Source: Deltaproteobacteria bacterium (GTDB taxonomy: Bacteria; Desulfobacterota; Desulfuromonadia; Geobacterales; Pseudopelobacteraceae). Taken from it: DNA of 64,000 nt. The translations under genes and the position numbers were made by a program. This document shows positions 1 to 8,851 of this stretch, one piece after another. Numbering within the stretch: the first letter of the stretch is position 1; each line of letters begins with the position of its first letter. The notes beneath the pieces were generated by a model. It was not told where the DNA came from. It did no database searches and worked only from the letters and a program-made list of their open reading frames with translations. The stretch is taken from contig JAJZRX010000001.1 in NCBI GenBank assembly GCA_021850095.1, positions 1 to 64,000 of the forward strand, read 5' to 3'.

Positions 1-1
1 C

Positions 2-2881
2 ATTGATACAATCGCCCTGGAAGGCATCACACTCGATCTGCGCCGCAGCAGCGCCGGGGTCTGGAATTTTGACGGTCTGCAGCGGCGCTTGTCGGCTTCC
101 AAACCGTCTTCGGCAGAAACCCTGATCCGGCAACTGATTATTACCAAAGGCGCTGTGCAGATCGATGATCACCGGCTGGCGGGGCTGGCCCTGAAGGTTG
201 CCAACCTTGCCAACCGTGGCGCTGAAAAATCCGGCTTCCAGCTGGAGTTCGACGATCCCTTCCGCAACCATTACCGCTTGTCCGGCCGTGGGCGCCTGGG
301 CACGGAGCCCGAACTGGAGCTGGCATTGTCTTCGTCCGCCATTGCGCTGAAAAGCCTCTCCGGTCTACTGAAGATCAAAAATGGCTACCTGCCTGACCAG
401 GGCGATGCCGCTCTTCAACTGACGGCCGAGCTGCGGAAAGGGATCATTCAGAGCCAGGGCAGGATGACCTTCACGGGGGTCGGCATGGCTGCGGCCGGAA
501 AGGGTCAGCTCTTCAGCGGCAATCTCGCCCTGTCGGCCAGCTATGATTCGCACAAGGATGACCTCACGGTCGACCGCCTGACGCTGCTGCTGGACAGGTT
601 GCTGACGGTCCGGGCTTCCGGCAGTGTGCAGCAGCTCAAGAAGGCACGAAACTTCGCGGTCGATCTGGCGACAGACGAGGTTGATCTGGCCAAAATTGCC
701 CCGCTGATTCCGGAACTGGGGCGCAGGAAAATTACGCTCGGCGGCAGACTGGATAAAAGCGCCCTGCATCTGTCCGGCTCCGCCAGGGACGGGATAAGCG
801 CCGCACGGGGAGACCTGCGTCTTGCACTGGGAATGATGAAACAGGGCCAGCAGCTTTTCTTCAAGGATCTAATGGCGACCGCCGCCCTTTCCGGAAGCGG
901 CGATGCAGTGACGATCAGCGGGAAAGCGCTCCAGGGGCAGGCGCAAGCGGGGGCGCTGCTTGAAGCCCTGGATGCGCCATATAACATTACGCTCAACCGT
1001 CAGTTGGCGCTGCTCAAGGCAGAATCACCGGCCTTGTCGGCCCGGGCCGGGGGGCTGTCTTACTCCGGGAAGACGACCTATGCGGCCGGTGCCGTCCTGG
1101 TGGAGAATGGTACGCTGACCGGCAAGGATCTGGCGCTGACAATTGGACGACTCTCGGCCCGGATGCCGCTCAAGCAGGTCGGGCGGGGAGCGTCGCGCTA
1201 TCCACTGCAGGCGGATTTTTCCGGCGCTGATCTGAAGCGTGGCGAAATCCGGCTTAATAATCTTTCCGGAAGCATTCGCGGCGCCTATGCCATGGCTCCC
1301 CAAGCGAAATGGCTGGAGGGGAGCGCCGACCTGAAGGCTGAAAAGGTGGCCTGGCAGGAGAAAGAGGCCGGATCGACAGGGGTTAAGGCGCGATTTTCGG
1401 AGGCGGGCTGCAGCGCCGATTTCACGACTTCCCTGCTGGGGGGTACGGCGGCCGGAAATGCGCGCTTCAACCCGTTTGCACTGCAGGAGCGGGTTGACTT
1501 CACCGTCAAGGCCCAGGGCATTCCGTTGGCCGGGATCATCAACTACGCTGGAGTGCGGAGCGATGTGGCCATTACGGGAGGCGTTCTGGAGGGATCAGTC
1601 AGCGGCAGTTTTTCCTCATCAGCGGGTCTTGCCTGCCATATCGAGGCGCAGGGGAGCGCTATCTCCCTGACCAATAAAGCCAAAAAATCGATTCTGTCCG
1701 ACGGCGGAATCAGAATCAACACTGATCTGGCCGGCCGGAAGCTGGTGATCAACGATTCCCTGCTGACGGTTGGTAAAGATCTGGCCGTCAAAGCCGTCGG
1801 TGCGCTGGAGAACGCCTTTCAGTCCGAGCGCCAGGGTCAGATCGCCTTCAGCGTCCCGAATACATCCCTGAACGCCGTTGCGGATGCTTTTATCAATCTG
1901 CTGCCGCGCTCGCTGCAGGAAGCCACGCTGGGGGGCGGGCTGGCGGCGGAAGGCACCCTCAATCTGCTGAAAGGCAGCCTGCTGATTGCCGGAGCCGCCA
2001 CCCTGACCGCCGCCACTATCGAAGCCCCGGCCGAAAATGTGAGTCTCAACGCCATAAACGGCCTGCTGCCCTTTGCTTTTGATCTGAACGGCACCAGCGC
2101 CGCCAAGCAGCCCTCGTACCCGACCTTTAACCGTCAGAATTACGCCGCACTTCTGAAGCAGCTGCGCCAAAATCCCGAAAAAGGCGCTGCCCTGACGGTG
2201 GGAAAGGCCAGTTTCGGCGGCTTGAGCCTGGATTCGCTCACGCTCCGCCTGCGAAGCGGCCAGGGGATCACGGAAATTGTGTCCCTTGACGCGTCGCTGT
2301 ATGACGGCGCCTTGTCGGGAAAAGGTTTCATTACCGCACAAAACGGGATACTCTATCGCGGCGACCTGCTGATCAACGATCTGAGTCTGGTGCAGCTCTG
2401 TAAAGCGTTTCCCGCCATTGCCGGGTATCTGTCCGGCCGGGTGGACGGAATCGTCAGTATCCAGGGCCGGGGCCAGAAACTGTCCGATCTGGACGGCTTC
2501 AGCGAATTCTGGGCCCGGGGCACCAAGTCTGAAAAAATGCTGGTCAGCAAGGAATTCCTGCAGCGCCTGTCGGGGAAAAAACTGAGCGGTTTCTTTTTCA
2601 GCACCGATCGACCCTACGATCGGGCCGGCATCAAGGCGGTCCTTGAAAAGGGTTTTCTGACCTTCGACAGTCTGGATATCTCGAACACCAACGCTCTGGG
2701 GGTGCGCGACCTGAGCGTCACCATCGCCCCCGGCCAGAACCGGATTGCCATCGATCATCTGCTGAATTCGATCAAGGAAGCCACGCTGCGCGGCAAGAGC
2801 AGCAGCGGTTCGGGGGAGGGGGCGGATATAGGCGCCCCGGCCGCCGCTCCGCTGGAAACAGAATTCAAGTGGGTTGAATAA
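2..2881 (+). CDS. AsmA/YdbH-like intermembrane protein, 5' end outside the window
   Basis: The frame is open from base 2, so the gene begins upstream; the TTG at 89 is only an internal codon. About 960 residues are visible, made of long amphipathic beta-strand repeats rich in Gly, Ser and Leu, as in AsmA-like bridge proteins (YdbH, TamB, YhdP) that span the periplasm and help move phospholipids to the outer membrane. The first visible residues, with an N-F-D-G motif, resemble the start of the AsmA fold. The next gene encodes a YdbL-like protein, and ydbH, ynbE and ydbL form an operon in E. coli, which favours YdbH over TamB. The family call is good; the precise orthology is inferred. Confidence 0.65.
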   Translation: MDTIALEGITLDLRRSSAGVWNFDGLQRRLSASKPSSAETLIRQLIITKGAVQIDDHRLAGLALKVANLANRGAEKSGFQLEFDDPFRNHYRLSGRGRLGTEPELELALSSSAIALKSLSGLLKIKNGYLPDQGDAALQLTAELRKGIIQSQGRMTFTGVGMAAAGKGQLFSGNLALSASYDSHKDDLTVDRLTLLLDRLLTVRASGSVQQLKKARNFAVDLATDEVDLAKIAPLIPELGRRKITLGGRLDKSALHLSGSARDGISAARGDLRLALGMMKQGQQLFFKDLMATAALSGSGDAVTISGKALQGQAQAGALLEALDAPYNITLNRQLALLKAESPALSARAGGLSYSGKTTYAAGAVLVENGTLTGKDLALTIGRLSARMPLKQVGRGASRYPLQADFSGADLKRGEIRLNNLSGSIRGAYAMAPQAKWLEGSADLKAEKVAWQEKEAGSTGVKARFSEAGCSADFTTSLLGGTAAGNARFNPFALQERVDFTVKAQGIPLAGIINYAGVRSDVAITGGVLEGSVSGSFSSSAGLACHIEAQGSAISLTNKAKKSILSDGGIRINTDLAGRKLVINDSLLTVGKDLAVKAVGALENAFQSERQGQIAFSVPNTSLNAVADAFINLLPRSLQEATLGGGLAAEGTLNLLKGSLLIAGAATLTAATIEAPAENVSLNAINGLLPFAFDLNGTSAAKQPSYPTFNRQNYAALLKQLRQNPEKGAALTVGKASFGGLSLDSLTLRLRSGQGITEIVSLDASLYDGALSGKGFITAQNGILYRGDLLINDLSLVQLCKAFPAIAGYLSGRVDGIVSIQGRGQKLSDLDGFSEFWARGTKSEKMLVSKEFLQRLSGKKLSGFFFSTDRPYDRAGIKAVLEKGFLTFDSLDISNTNALGVRDLSVTIAPGQNRIAIDHLLNSIKEATLRGKSSSGSGEGADIGAPAAAPLETEFKWVE

Positions 2882-2889
2882 AAAAAAGG

Positions 2890-3020
2890 AACTGTTCAGC
2901 ACCAGACAAAAAACATAACTCCCCCTGCCCCCTCTTAACTTAAGAGGGGGAGCAATCCAGCTCCTCCCCTTAACGTAAGGGGAGGTTGGGAGGGGTTATG
3001 ATGGGGCGCTGAATAGTTAC
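2890..3020. repeat. Imperfect palindromic intergenic repeat, MITE/REP-like
   Basis: The ends are imperfect inverted repeats: AACTGTTCAGC at 2890 and its near complement GCTGAATAGTT ending at 3019, each followed inward by CATAAC/GTTATG. Between them lie two nested palindromes. One, CCCCTCTTAA-C-TTAAGAGGGG, is perfect (about 2929-2949); the second is CTCCCCTTA-ACG-TAAGGGGAG. There is no ORF. It sits just after the YdbH-like stop and could also act as a transcript-end hairpin. Confidence 0.6.
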
Positions 3021-3054
3021 AAAAAAAATATGCTCGGAAAAGGAGGATGCAAAA

Positions 3055-3723
3055 ATGAAACTTGTGAAATGGTTGTTGGCCGGGGCCTGCGGGCTGCTGT
3101 TTTCCTGTGCGATCATCACCGTCAATGTTTACTTCCCCGAAAAAGCGGTCAAGGAGGCCTACAAGTCGCTGGATGAAATGCTGCTGAAAAGCGAGGGGGA
3201 GAAACTGCCCGCCGGACAGCAGCCGCCGGCCGCCGAACCCGCCGTGCCGACAGCCGTGCCGCAGCCCGGGCCGCAATCCAGCCTGAAGGATATCTTGCGC
3301 GCCGTATCCCTGGTTCCGCTTGCCCAGGCCGCCGAAGAGGGCGATGATCTGGCGATAGAATTGGGCAGCATGCCGGAAGTTGTCAGCGCCTATGCCGAGA
3401 TGAGCCAGAGGCAGCCCGCGCTGAACGCTCTCTTTGCCAGCGGGACGGTCGGGTTGACCAGCCAGGGGCTGGTGACGGTGCGGGATAAAACGAACGTCTC
3501 GGCCCGGGACACGGAACTGGTTAGCGCCGAAAACAGAAGTCGCAAGACCGTTATCGGCAGCATGGCCAGGGCCATCCTGAAAATCACCAAGCAGGAAGCG
3601 ACCAAAGCCGCCTTGGATCAGACCATGGGCAAAGCCGCCGCCACCTATGCCGAAACACGGCGCGAAGCCGCCCAGCCGGGCTGGTGGATGCAACTTCAAA
3701 ACGGCAAATGGGTGCAGAAGTAA
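3055..3723 (+). CDS. YdbL-like lipoprotein (DUF1318)
   Basis: A 222-residue protein with a lipoprotein signal peptide; the lipobox is L-F-S-C with Cys18 as the lipidated residue. It then has the V-N-V-Y-F-P motif and a DUF1318 region around residues 120-185 (A-L-F-A-S-G-T-V-G-L-T). The C-terminal N-G-K-W-V-Q-K resembles the N-G-Q-W-L-R-K end of E. coli YdbL. It is longer than E. coli YdbL (about 108 residues), and the N-terminal third may replace the small lipoprotein YnbE, which is not seen here. A strong AGGAGG ribosome site precedes the ATG. Placement directly after the YdbH-like gene supports a joint role at the cell envelope. Confidence 0.72.
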   Translation: MKLVKWLLAGACGLLFSCAIITVNVYFPEKAVKEAYKSLDEMLLKSEGEKLPAGQQPPAAEPAVPTAVPQPGPQSSLKDILRAVSLVPLAQAAEEGDDLAIELGSMPEVVSAYAEMSQRQPALNALFASGTVGLTSQGLVTVRDKTNVSARDTELVSAENRSRKTVIGSMARAILKITKQEATKAALDQTMGKAAATYAETRREAAQPGWWMQLQNGKWVQK

Positions 3724-3742
3724 GGGCTGACAGGCGCTGACG

Positions 3743-5287
3743 GTGAATCGCAGGGATTTTCTGAAAGCGGCGGCTGTCTCTGCCGCAGGGCTGGCTACGG
3801 GCGCTTGCGCCTCCAGCCCTCCGCTCTGCTTCAGCCCGGATCTGGCCGCCAACCTGGATCGTCTACCCTACGGCGGACTGGCCGAGTCGCTTGCGGTTGA
3901 ACAGGATTATGCGGCCGAGGTCAGCGGGAAAATACCCGATGAACTGCGGGGGTCGCTCTATCGCAACGGTCCCGGCCTGTTCGAACGGGCCGGGCAGCGC
4001 AAACGGACCATCCTGGACGGCGACGGCCTGATCCAGCATTTCCGCTTTCACGATAAAGGTGTCCATTACCGGACCCGCTTCGTGAAGACCGAAAAATACA
4101 AGGCCGAATCCGCCGCGGGGCGCTTTATCTACCCCTCCTGGAGCACCCAGGCGCCCGGCGGCTGGCCGGCCAACTTCTGGGTGACCGAGGGGCTCAAGAG
4201 CCAGGCCGGAATCACGGTCTACCTGATCAACGGGCGCTTGTACGCCTTTGATGAATCATCCTACCCTTATGCGCTTGATCCGGCCACGCTGGAGACAATC
4301 GGCGAAGCCACTTTCGGCCTGCCGCGCGAAGAGACGATCTATTCCGCACACTCCAAAATCGACCCGCACAGCGGAGAATGGCTGCATTTCGGTGTCTTCT
4401 ATGGCGCCACGCCCCGGCTGCACATCACCGTCTTTCATCGCAACGGCACACTCAACTACCACCGTGCCATAACCATGCCGCGCTTTGTCTATATCCACGA
4501 CTGGTTCGTCTCCTCCCGCTACCTGATCGTCAGCCTGCACCCGGTCGTGATCGACTTCTGGCCGGCCCTGCTCGGTTTTCGCAGCATCTCCGACTCGCTG
4601 CGCTGGAGACCGGAGCAGGGCAACCTGCTGCTGGTGATTCCCCGCGACAGTTCGCAAGACCACTTCACGGTCGAAGCGCCGGCCCGTTTCATGTGGCATT
4701 CGATCAACGCCCATGACGACCGGGGAACGATCATCGCCGACTTTATCGGCTACGACAACCCGGATCATTTTGTCGGTCCGGATCCGATCATCAGCGCCGT
4801 CATGCAGGGGCGCGAAGGGGAACACCGCTATCCGGGACTGTTGAGGCGCTACCGGATCGATACCGTTCAGAAGCGGCTGACGGAGGAGATCCTTTCTGAG
4901 GGAAGTTTCGAATGGCCGAGCATTGACCTGCGCCGGCTTGGTCAACCCCATGAGCATGCCTGGATGGCCGAGGCCCGGCCGGGCAGTTTCTTCTGGAACG
5001 GTCTGGCGCGCTTCAATCTGCGGAGCGGCAGCCTTGACCGCTATGATTTCGGGGAGCGTACCTACTGCAGCGAGCCGCTCTTCATAGCGCGGCCGGGGGC
5101 GGGTGCCGACCAGGGCTGGCTGCTTTCGGAGTGTTACGACGTGCGCACCGGCAGAAGCTTCCTGGCGATACTGGATGCCGAAAGGGTAGCGGATGGTCCT
5201 CTGGCCAGTATCCATCTGCGGCACCACGCGCCCTTCAGTTATCACGGCTGGTGGCAGGCCGCCCAGCCACCCGTAATCACCGGTTGA
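3743..5287 (+). CDS. Carotenoid oxygenase family protein, Tat-exported lipoprotein
   Basis: A 514-residue member of the RPE65/carotenoid cleavage dioxygenase family, iron enzymes that oxidatively split conjugated double bonds. The four iron-binding histidines fit H203 (S-A-H-S), H252 (I-H-D-W), H319 (M-W-H-S) and H501 (S-Y-H-G-W). The N-terminus is a twin-arginine signal (N-R-R-D-F-L-K) followed by T-G-A-C with Cys22 as possible lipidation site, so the protein should be folded and metallated before export. It starts at GTG, 19 bases after the YdbL-like stop. Substrate is unknown; no carotenoid synthesis gene is in the window. An O2-using enzyme is unexpected in a largely anaerobic lineage. 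Confidence 0.82.
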   Translation: MNRRDFLKAAAVSAAGLATGACASSPPLCFSPDLAANLDRLPYGGLAESLAVEQDYAAEVSGKIPDELRGSLYRNGPGLFERAGQRKRTILDGDGLIQHFRFHDKGVHYRTRFVKTEKYKAESAAGRFIYPSWSTQAPGGWPANFWVTEGLKSQAGITVYLINGRLYAFDESSYPYALDPATLETIGEATFGLPREETIYSAHSKIDPHSGEWLHFGVFYGATPRLHITVFHRNGTLNYHRAITMPRFVYIHDWFVSSRYLIVSLHPVVIDFWPALLGFRSISDSLRWRPEQGNLLLVIPRDSSQDHFTVEAPARFMWHSINAHDDRGTIIADFIGYDNPDHFVGPDPIISAVMQGREGEHRYPGLLRRYRIDTVQKRLTEEILSEGSFEWPSIDLRRLGQPHEHAWMAEARPGSFFWNGLARFNLRSGSLDRYDFGERTYCSEPLFIARPGAGADQGWLLSECYDVRTGRSFLAILDAERVADGPLASIHLRHHAPFSYHGWWQAAQPPVITG

Positions 5288-5355
5288 ATAATTAACCAAG
5301 TCGGAGTAGAAAGGGTCGTGAAAATATTTACGCTGTTATTTCCGGGGCTGATGCA

Positions 5356-6564
5356 ATGAAAAACACCAGGATTTTGAACGCAGTTTTGCTGGTTTCCCTT
5401 GTGGCGGTGTTGATTCTGCCGACTTACACCATGTTTTTCCTGACCCCGGCCTTTACCGGATTTCTGATTTCCGACACCGAAAAGCGGCTGGTGCTAGTGG
5501 CCGAACGGATGGCCGATTCGCTACTGAAGCAAGAAAAGCAAATTTCGGCCCAATCCATCACCCCTTATTTTATTCGCGAACTGGGGCATATTCGTGAAGC
5601 GATTGACGTCTGGAAGGTCAAGGTGTTCACCCTGGACGGCACCATCGTTTTTTCCACTGATCCGGCCGATATCGGCCAGAAAAGCGGCAAGGATTTTTTT
5701 GGTAATGTTATCAGCACCGGTCGTCCTTATTCCTATCTTGCAGCCAAAACGATCAGGGGGCGGGATGGGCAGCCGGTTGAGGCACAAATTATAGAGACCT
5801 ATGTGCCGGTTACGCACAACACGAAGGTGGTCGGCGTTTTTGAGATTTATTCCGACATCACCGCCACAATCAAGGCTCTGGACCGTTTGACGAACAAAGC
5901 CTATTTAGTGCTGCTCGGCATCGTGTTGCTGCTGTTGGGGGCGGTGCTGGTCAGCGTGGCCAAGGCCCGGGCCAGCATGCGGGCGCGTGAAGCGGCGGAA
6001 GCTGAGGTTCGTCAGCAGAAACAGCTGCTGGAGGAACAGAATCGGGAACTGGCCCTGCTGCATGAGCAGGCCCAGGAGCTTTCTTTGCGGGACCATCTGA
6101 CCGGCCTGGGCAACCGCCGTCTGATGGAAATCCATTTTGAGCGGGCCATCTCCCTGGCGCACCGTTACGGAAAGTCCCTCTCTCTGATCATGCTGGATGT
6201 GGATTTTTTCAAAAAATACAACGACACCCACGGCCATCCGGCCGGAGACGAGGTTCTCCGGCGGGTGGCGCTGGTCATCCGGGAACATCTGCGCGAGGCC
6301 GACGCCGCCTTCCGCTATGGCGGCGAAGAGTTTCTGCTGCTGCTGCCGGAAACCGGCATGAATACGGGCTTGCAGGCGGCGGAAAAGCTGCGTCTGGCGG
6401 TTGCCAAAGATCTGGATGTCACTGTCAGCCTGGGTGTTTCGTCCTACCGAGCAGGTGCCACGGCGGCTGGCATGATCAGGGAGGCCGACCAAGCGCTCTA
6501 CGAGGCCAAACGGCAGGGGCGCAACCGGGTTGTCCGCGCACAGCTGCCGGCCGCTTCTTCCTGA
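5356..6564 (+). CDS. Membrane sensor diguanylate cyclase (GGDEF)
   Basis: A 402-residue protein with a membrane segment at residues 9-29, a periplasmic sensor region of about 150 residues (Cache-like), a second membrane segment near 182-202, a coiled coil and a C-terminal GGDEF domain. The active site is intact (G-G-E-E-F, residues 322-326). An inhibitory site R-x-x-D lies exactly five residues upstream, so product inhibition by c-di-GMP is likely. Asp298 in G-H-P-A-G-D is the usual guanine-contacting Asp; promiscuous cGAMP-making GGDEFs of Geobacter carry Ser there, so this enzyme should make c-di-GMP. There is no EAL domain. It appears monocistronic. Confidence 0.9.
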   Translation: MKNTRILNAVLLVSLVAVLILPTYTMFFLTPAFTGFLISDTEKRLVLVAERMADSLLKQEKQISAQSITPYFIRELGHIREAIDVWKVKVFTLDGTIVFSTDPADIGQKSGKDFFGNVISTGRPYSYLAAKTIRGRDGQPVEAQIIETYVPVTHNTKVVGVFEIYSDITATIKALDRLTNKAYLVLLGIVLLLLGAVLVSVAKARASMRAREAAEAEVRQQKQLLEEQNRELALLHEQAQELSLRDHLTGLGNRRLMEIHFERAISLAHRYGKSLSLIMLDVDFFKKYNDTHGHPAGDEVLRRVALVIREHLREADAAFRYGGEEFLLLLPETGMNTGLQAAEKLRLAVAKDLDVTVSLGVSSYRAGATAAGMIREADQALYEAKRQGRNRVVRAQLPAASS

Positions 6565-6651
6565 TCCACCGGCGGGCAAGGGTTGACATCCGGCCCGTGC
6601 AGGTGCGATAAACCTGAATCCGTCCCAAATCCACAACCCAAGGAACTGTCC

Positions 6652-8247
6652 ATGCCGATCTTGCCGCTGGTTCTGACCCTGCTGCCGATCATCGTCATTC
6701 TCTGCCTGCTGCTGCTGTTCAGAAAACCGGCCGACGTAAGCGGCGCCCTGGGGTGGCTGACCATCGCCGTCATCGCCTGGGGCTTTTTCCAGACCTCGCC
6801 CGAAGTAATCCTGCGCTCCACCGCCGCCGGCCTGATCCGCTCGTTCTCGGTTTCGTTGATCGTGGCCACCTCGCTGCTGCAGATGGCCCTGATGGAGAAG
6901 ACCGGCGCGCTGCGGCGCATCATCATCTTCATCAAAACCCTGGCCAGCGGCAACCAGGCCGTCCAGATCATGATGATCAACATCGGTTTCGGCACCCTGA
7001 TGGTGGCGGTGGGGGCCACCCCGGTTTCGATCCTGCCGCCGATCCTGATCGCCATGGGCTACTCCACCACGGTGGCCATCGCCCTGCCGGCCATCGGCTA
7101 CGACTCGCTCTGCACCTACGCACTGCTGGGCGCCCCGATCGTTGTGTTCGTCGATATCGCCAACAACTTCCTCGGCCAGGGGCAGGAAATCAGCCTGCAC
7201 CAGGCCGGAAGCATCTTCTTCATGTTCCTGCCGCTGGTTTCCACCCTGATCGGTTTCTGCATGCTCTGGATTGTCGGACGCTGGCAGGCTGTCCGGCGGG
7301 GCTGGCTGCCCTGCCTGATCACCGGCGCCGTGATCGGAATCGTCTCCTGGTTCAGCAACCACTTCGACAACCTGGTGGTCCTGACCGGGGTTTTCTGCGG
7401 CATGGCTGTGGTTCTGGCCATGGCGGGCTATCTGCGCATGACCGGCGGCACGCTGATCGACAGGAGCATTCTGACGGCGGATGAGCAGGCCTATGCCCGC
7501 AGGTTCCCGCTCTGGAAGGCCTTTACCCCCTGGATGCTGCTGGTTGTGCTGATCCTGAGCCTCAACATCCCCCAGGAAATGTTCACCCTGCTGTACCGGA
7601 CGCTGAAATTGCCGATCACCGGCCTGACGGCTGACGGCAAGCCGCTGGACACCCGCATTCTCTGGCAGGCCTACACCTGGATTCTGGTCAGCACGCTGCT
7701 GGCCCTGCCGGTGCTGCGCCCCACGGGCAGGCAGCTGCGCGAGACTCTGCAACTCTGGCTGAAGCGTGCCCCCCGGCCGGTGTTTGCCGCCGCAGTCTTT
7801 TTCGCGATCGGCGAGGTCATGAATATGACCGGCTACGACATGGCCGCCGGGAGTTACGTCGCACCAAGCATGGTCAGGGTTCTGGCGGACTGGTCGGCCC
7901 AGGGCTTCCAGTCGGCCTATGGTCTGGTGGTCACCTTCATCGGTCTTTTCGGCGGCTTCCTGACCGGCAGTGAAGCCTCGACCATTGCCATGTTCGCCAA
8001 ATACACCATGACCACCGCAAAAAACCTCGGTCTTTCCAGCGACGGTCTGCTGATCATCACGGCCGGGCTGGCCTTCGGCGGCGGACTGGCCAGCGTGGTT
8101 TCGCCGGCCAAGCTGCAGAACGCGGCCGCAGCCATCGACCGGATCGGCGAAGAGGGGGCCGTGATCAGGCTCGCCTTCATCCTGGCGCTGATTCTGACCG
8201 GCGTGACCTCGCTTTTTGTGGTCATTCTGCTGGCTGTCTACGGCTGA
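6652..8247 (+). CDS. L-lactate permease family transporter (LctP/GlcA)
   Basis: A 531-residue polytopic membrane protein with about 12-14 hydrophobic segments and the family's conserved central stretch (I-N-I-G-F-G-T-L then G-A-T-P-V-S). The family imports lactate or glycolate with protons. The start was set at 6652 (M-P-I-L-P-L) because AAGGA lies eight bases upstream and the membrane segment begins at once; the longer frame from 6583 adds a polar, non-family leader. No lactate dehydrogenase gene is adjacent, so the substrate is by family only. Confidence 0.85.
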   Translation: MPILPLVLTLLPIIVILCLLLLFRKPADVSGALGWLTIAVIAWGFFQTSPEVILRSTAAGLIRSFSVSLIVATSLLQMALMEKTGALRRIIIFIKTLASGNQAVQIMMINIGFGTLMVAVGATPVSILPPILIAMGYSTTVAIALPAIGYDSLCTYALLGAPIVVFVDIANNFLGQGQEISLHQAGSIFFMFLPLVSTLIGFCMLWIVGRWQAVRRGWLPCLITGAVIGIVSWFSNHFDNLVVLTGVFCGMAVVLAMAGYLRMTGGTLIDRSILTADEQAYARRFPLWKAFTPWMLLVVLILSLNIPQEMFTLLYRTLKLPITGLTADGKPLDTRILWQAYTWILVSTLLALPVLRPTGRQLRETLQLWLKRAPRPVFAAAVFFAIGEVMNMTGYDMAAGSYVAPSMVRVLADWSAQGFQSAYGLVVTFIGLFGGFLTGSEASTIAMFAKYTMTTAKNLGLSSDGLLIITAGLAFGGGLASVVSPAKLQNAAAAIDRIGEEGAVIRLAFILALILTGVTSLFVVILLAVYG

Positions 8248-8368
8248 CCCCACTCTCCGGCAACGGCTTATTGCCTGGTAAAATCTCAATGGTTATGTTT
8301 TAATGTTCAGCCGTGAATCCGGAATCCCGAACAGGGTGAGCGGTATTCAAGAAACAGGGGGAGGAAAC

Positions 8369-8749
8369 ATGACGGGTGCGGAAATCGGGAAGAAGGCTGC
8401 CAAAGTCGCTGTATTGGCGGCTGTGGTGGTAATTGTTCTGTTTGCGGGTTATCTGACGTTCGTGCTCAACTGGAGCTATTCCAAAGGTGAGCGGGTCGGC
8501 TACATTCAGAAGTTCTCTGAAAAGGGGTGGCTCTGCAAAACCTGGGAAGGGGAGCTGCAGATGCTGCCGGTGCCGGGCGCGGTGCCGGAAAAGTTTCTCT
8601 TTTCGGTGCGCGACACGTCGGTTATCAGCAAGATCAATTCAGCCAGCGGTAAAAAAATTTCACTTTTCTACGAACAGCACATGGGTATCCCCACCAGCTG
8701 TTTCGGCGAAACGCAGCATTTCGCCGTTGATGTCAAAATCCTGGATTAA
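8369..8749 (+). CDS. Single-pass membrane protein of unknown function
   Basis: A 126-residue protein: a short charged N-terminus, one membrane segment around residues 12-34, then an extracytoplasmic domain of about 90 residues with W-S-Y-S-K-G-E-R-V-G-Y-I and two cysteines. Similar small proteins are found in many bacteria, but I know no function. The start at 8369 is preceded by GGGGGAGGAAAC, an excellent ribosome site; the in-frame start at 8303 has none. Confidence 0.7.
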   Translation: MTGAEIGKKAAKVAVLAAVVVIVLFAGYLTFVLNWSYSKGERVGYIQKFSEKGWLCKTWEGELQMLPVPGAVPEKFLFSVRDTSVISKINSASGKKISLFYEQHMGIPTSCFGETQHFAVDVKILD

Positions 8750-8851
8750 GGTGCGGGAAACCGCGCTTATCAAGCGGTGATTTGTATTGCGCCGGAACGG
8801 CAATCCCTTTATGCTGTCGCGGTTGTTTCATCCCACAAAACGAGAGATACC

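Noticed and set aside
5356-6564. Hypr-type cGAMP-synthesising GGDEF
   Set aside because: The guanine-contacting Asp is present (D298) rather than Ser.
5905-8289. Long minus-strand open frame (794 codons) opposite the cyclase and permease genes
   Set aside because: Very rich in Gln, Gly and His from antisense of high-G+C membrane protein codons; spans two clear genes and has no domain.
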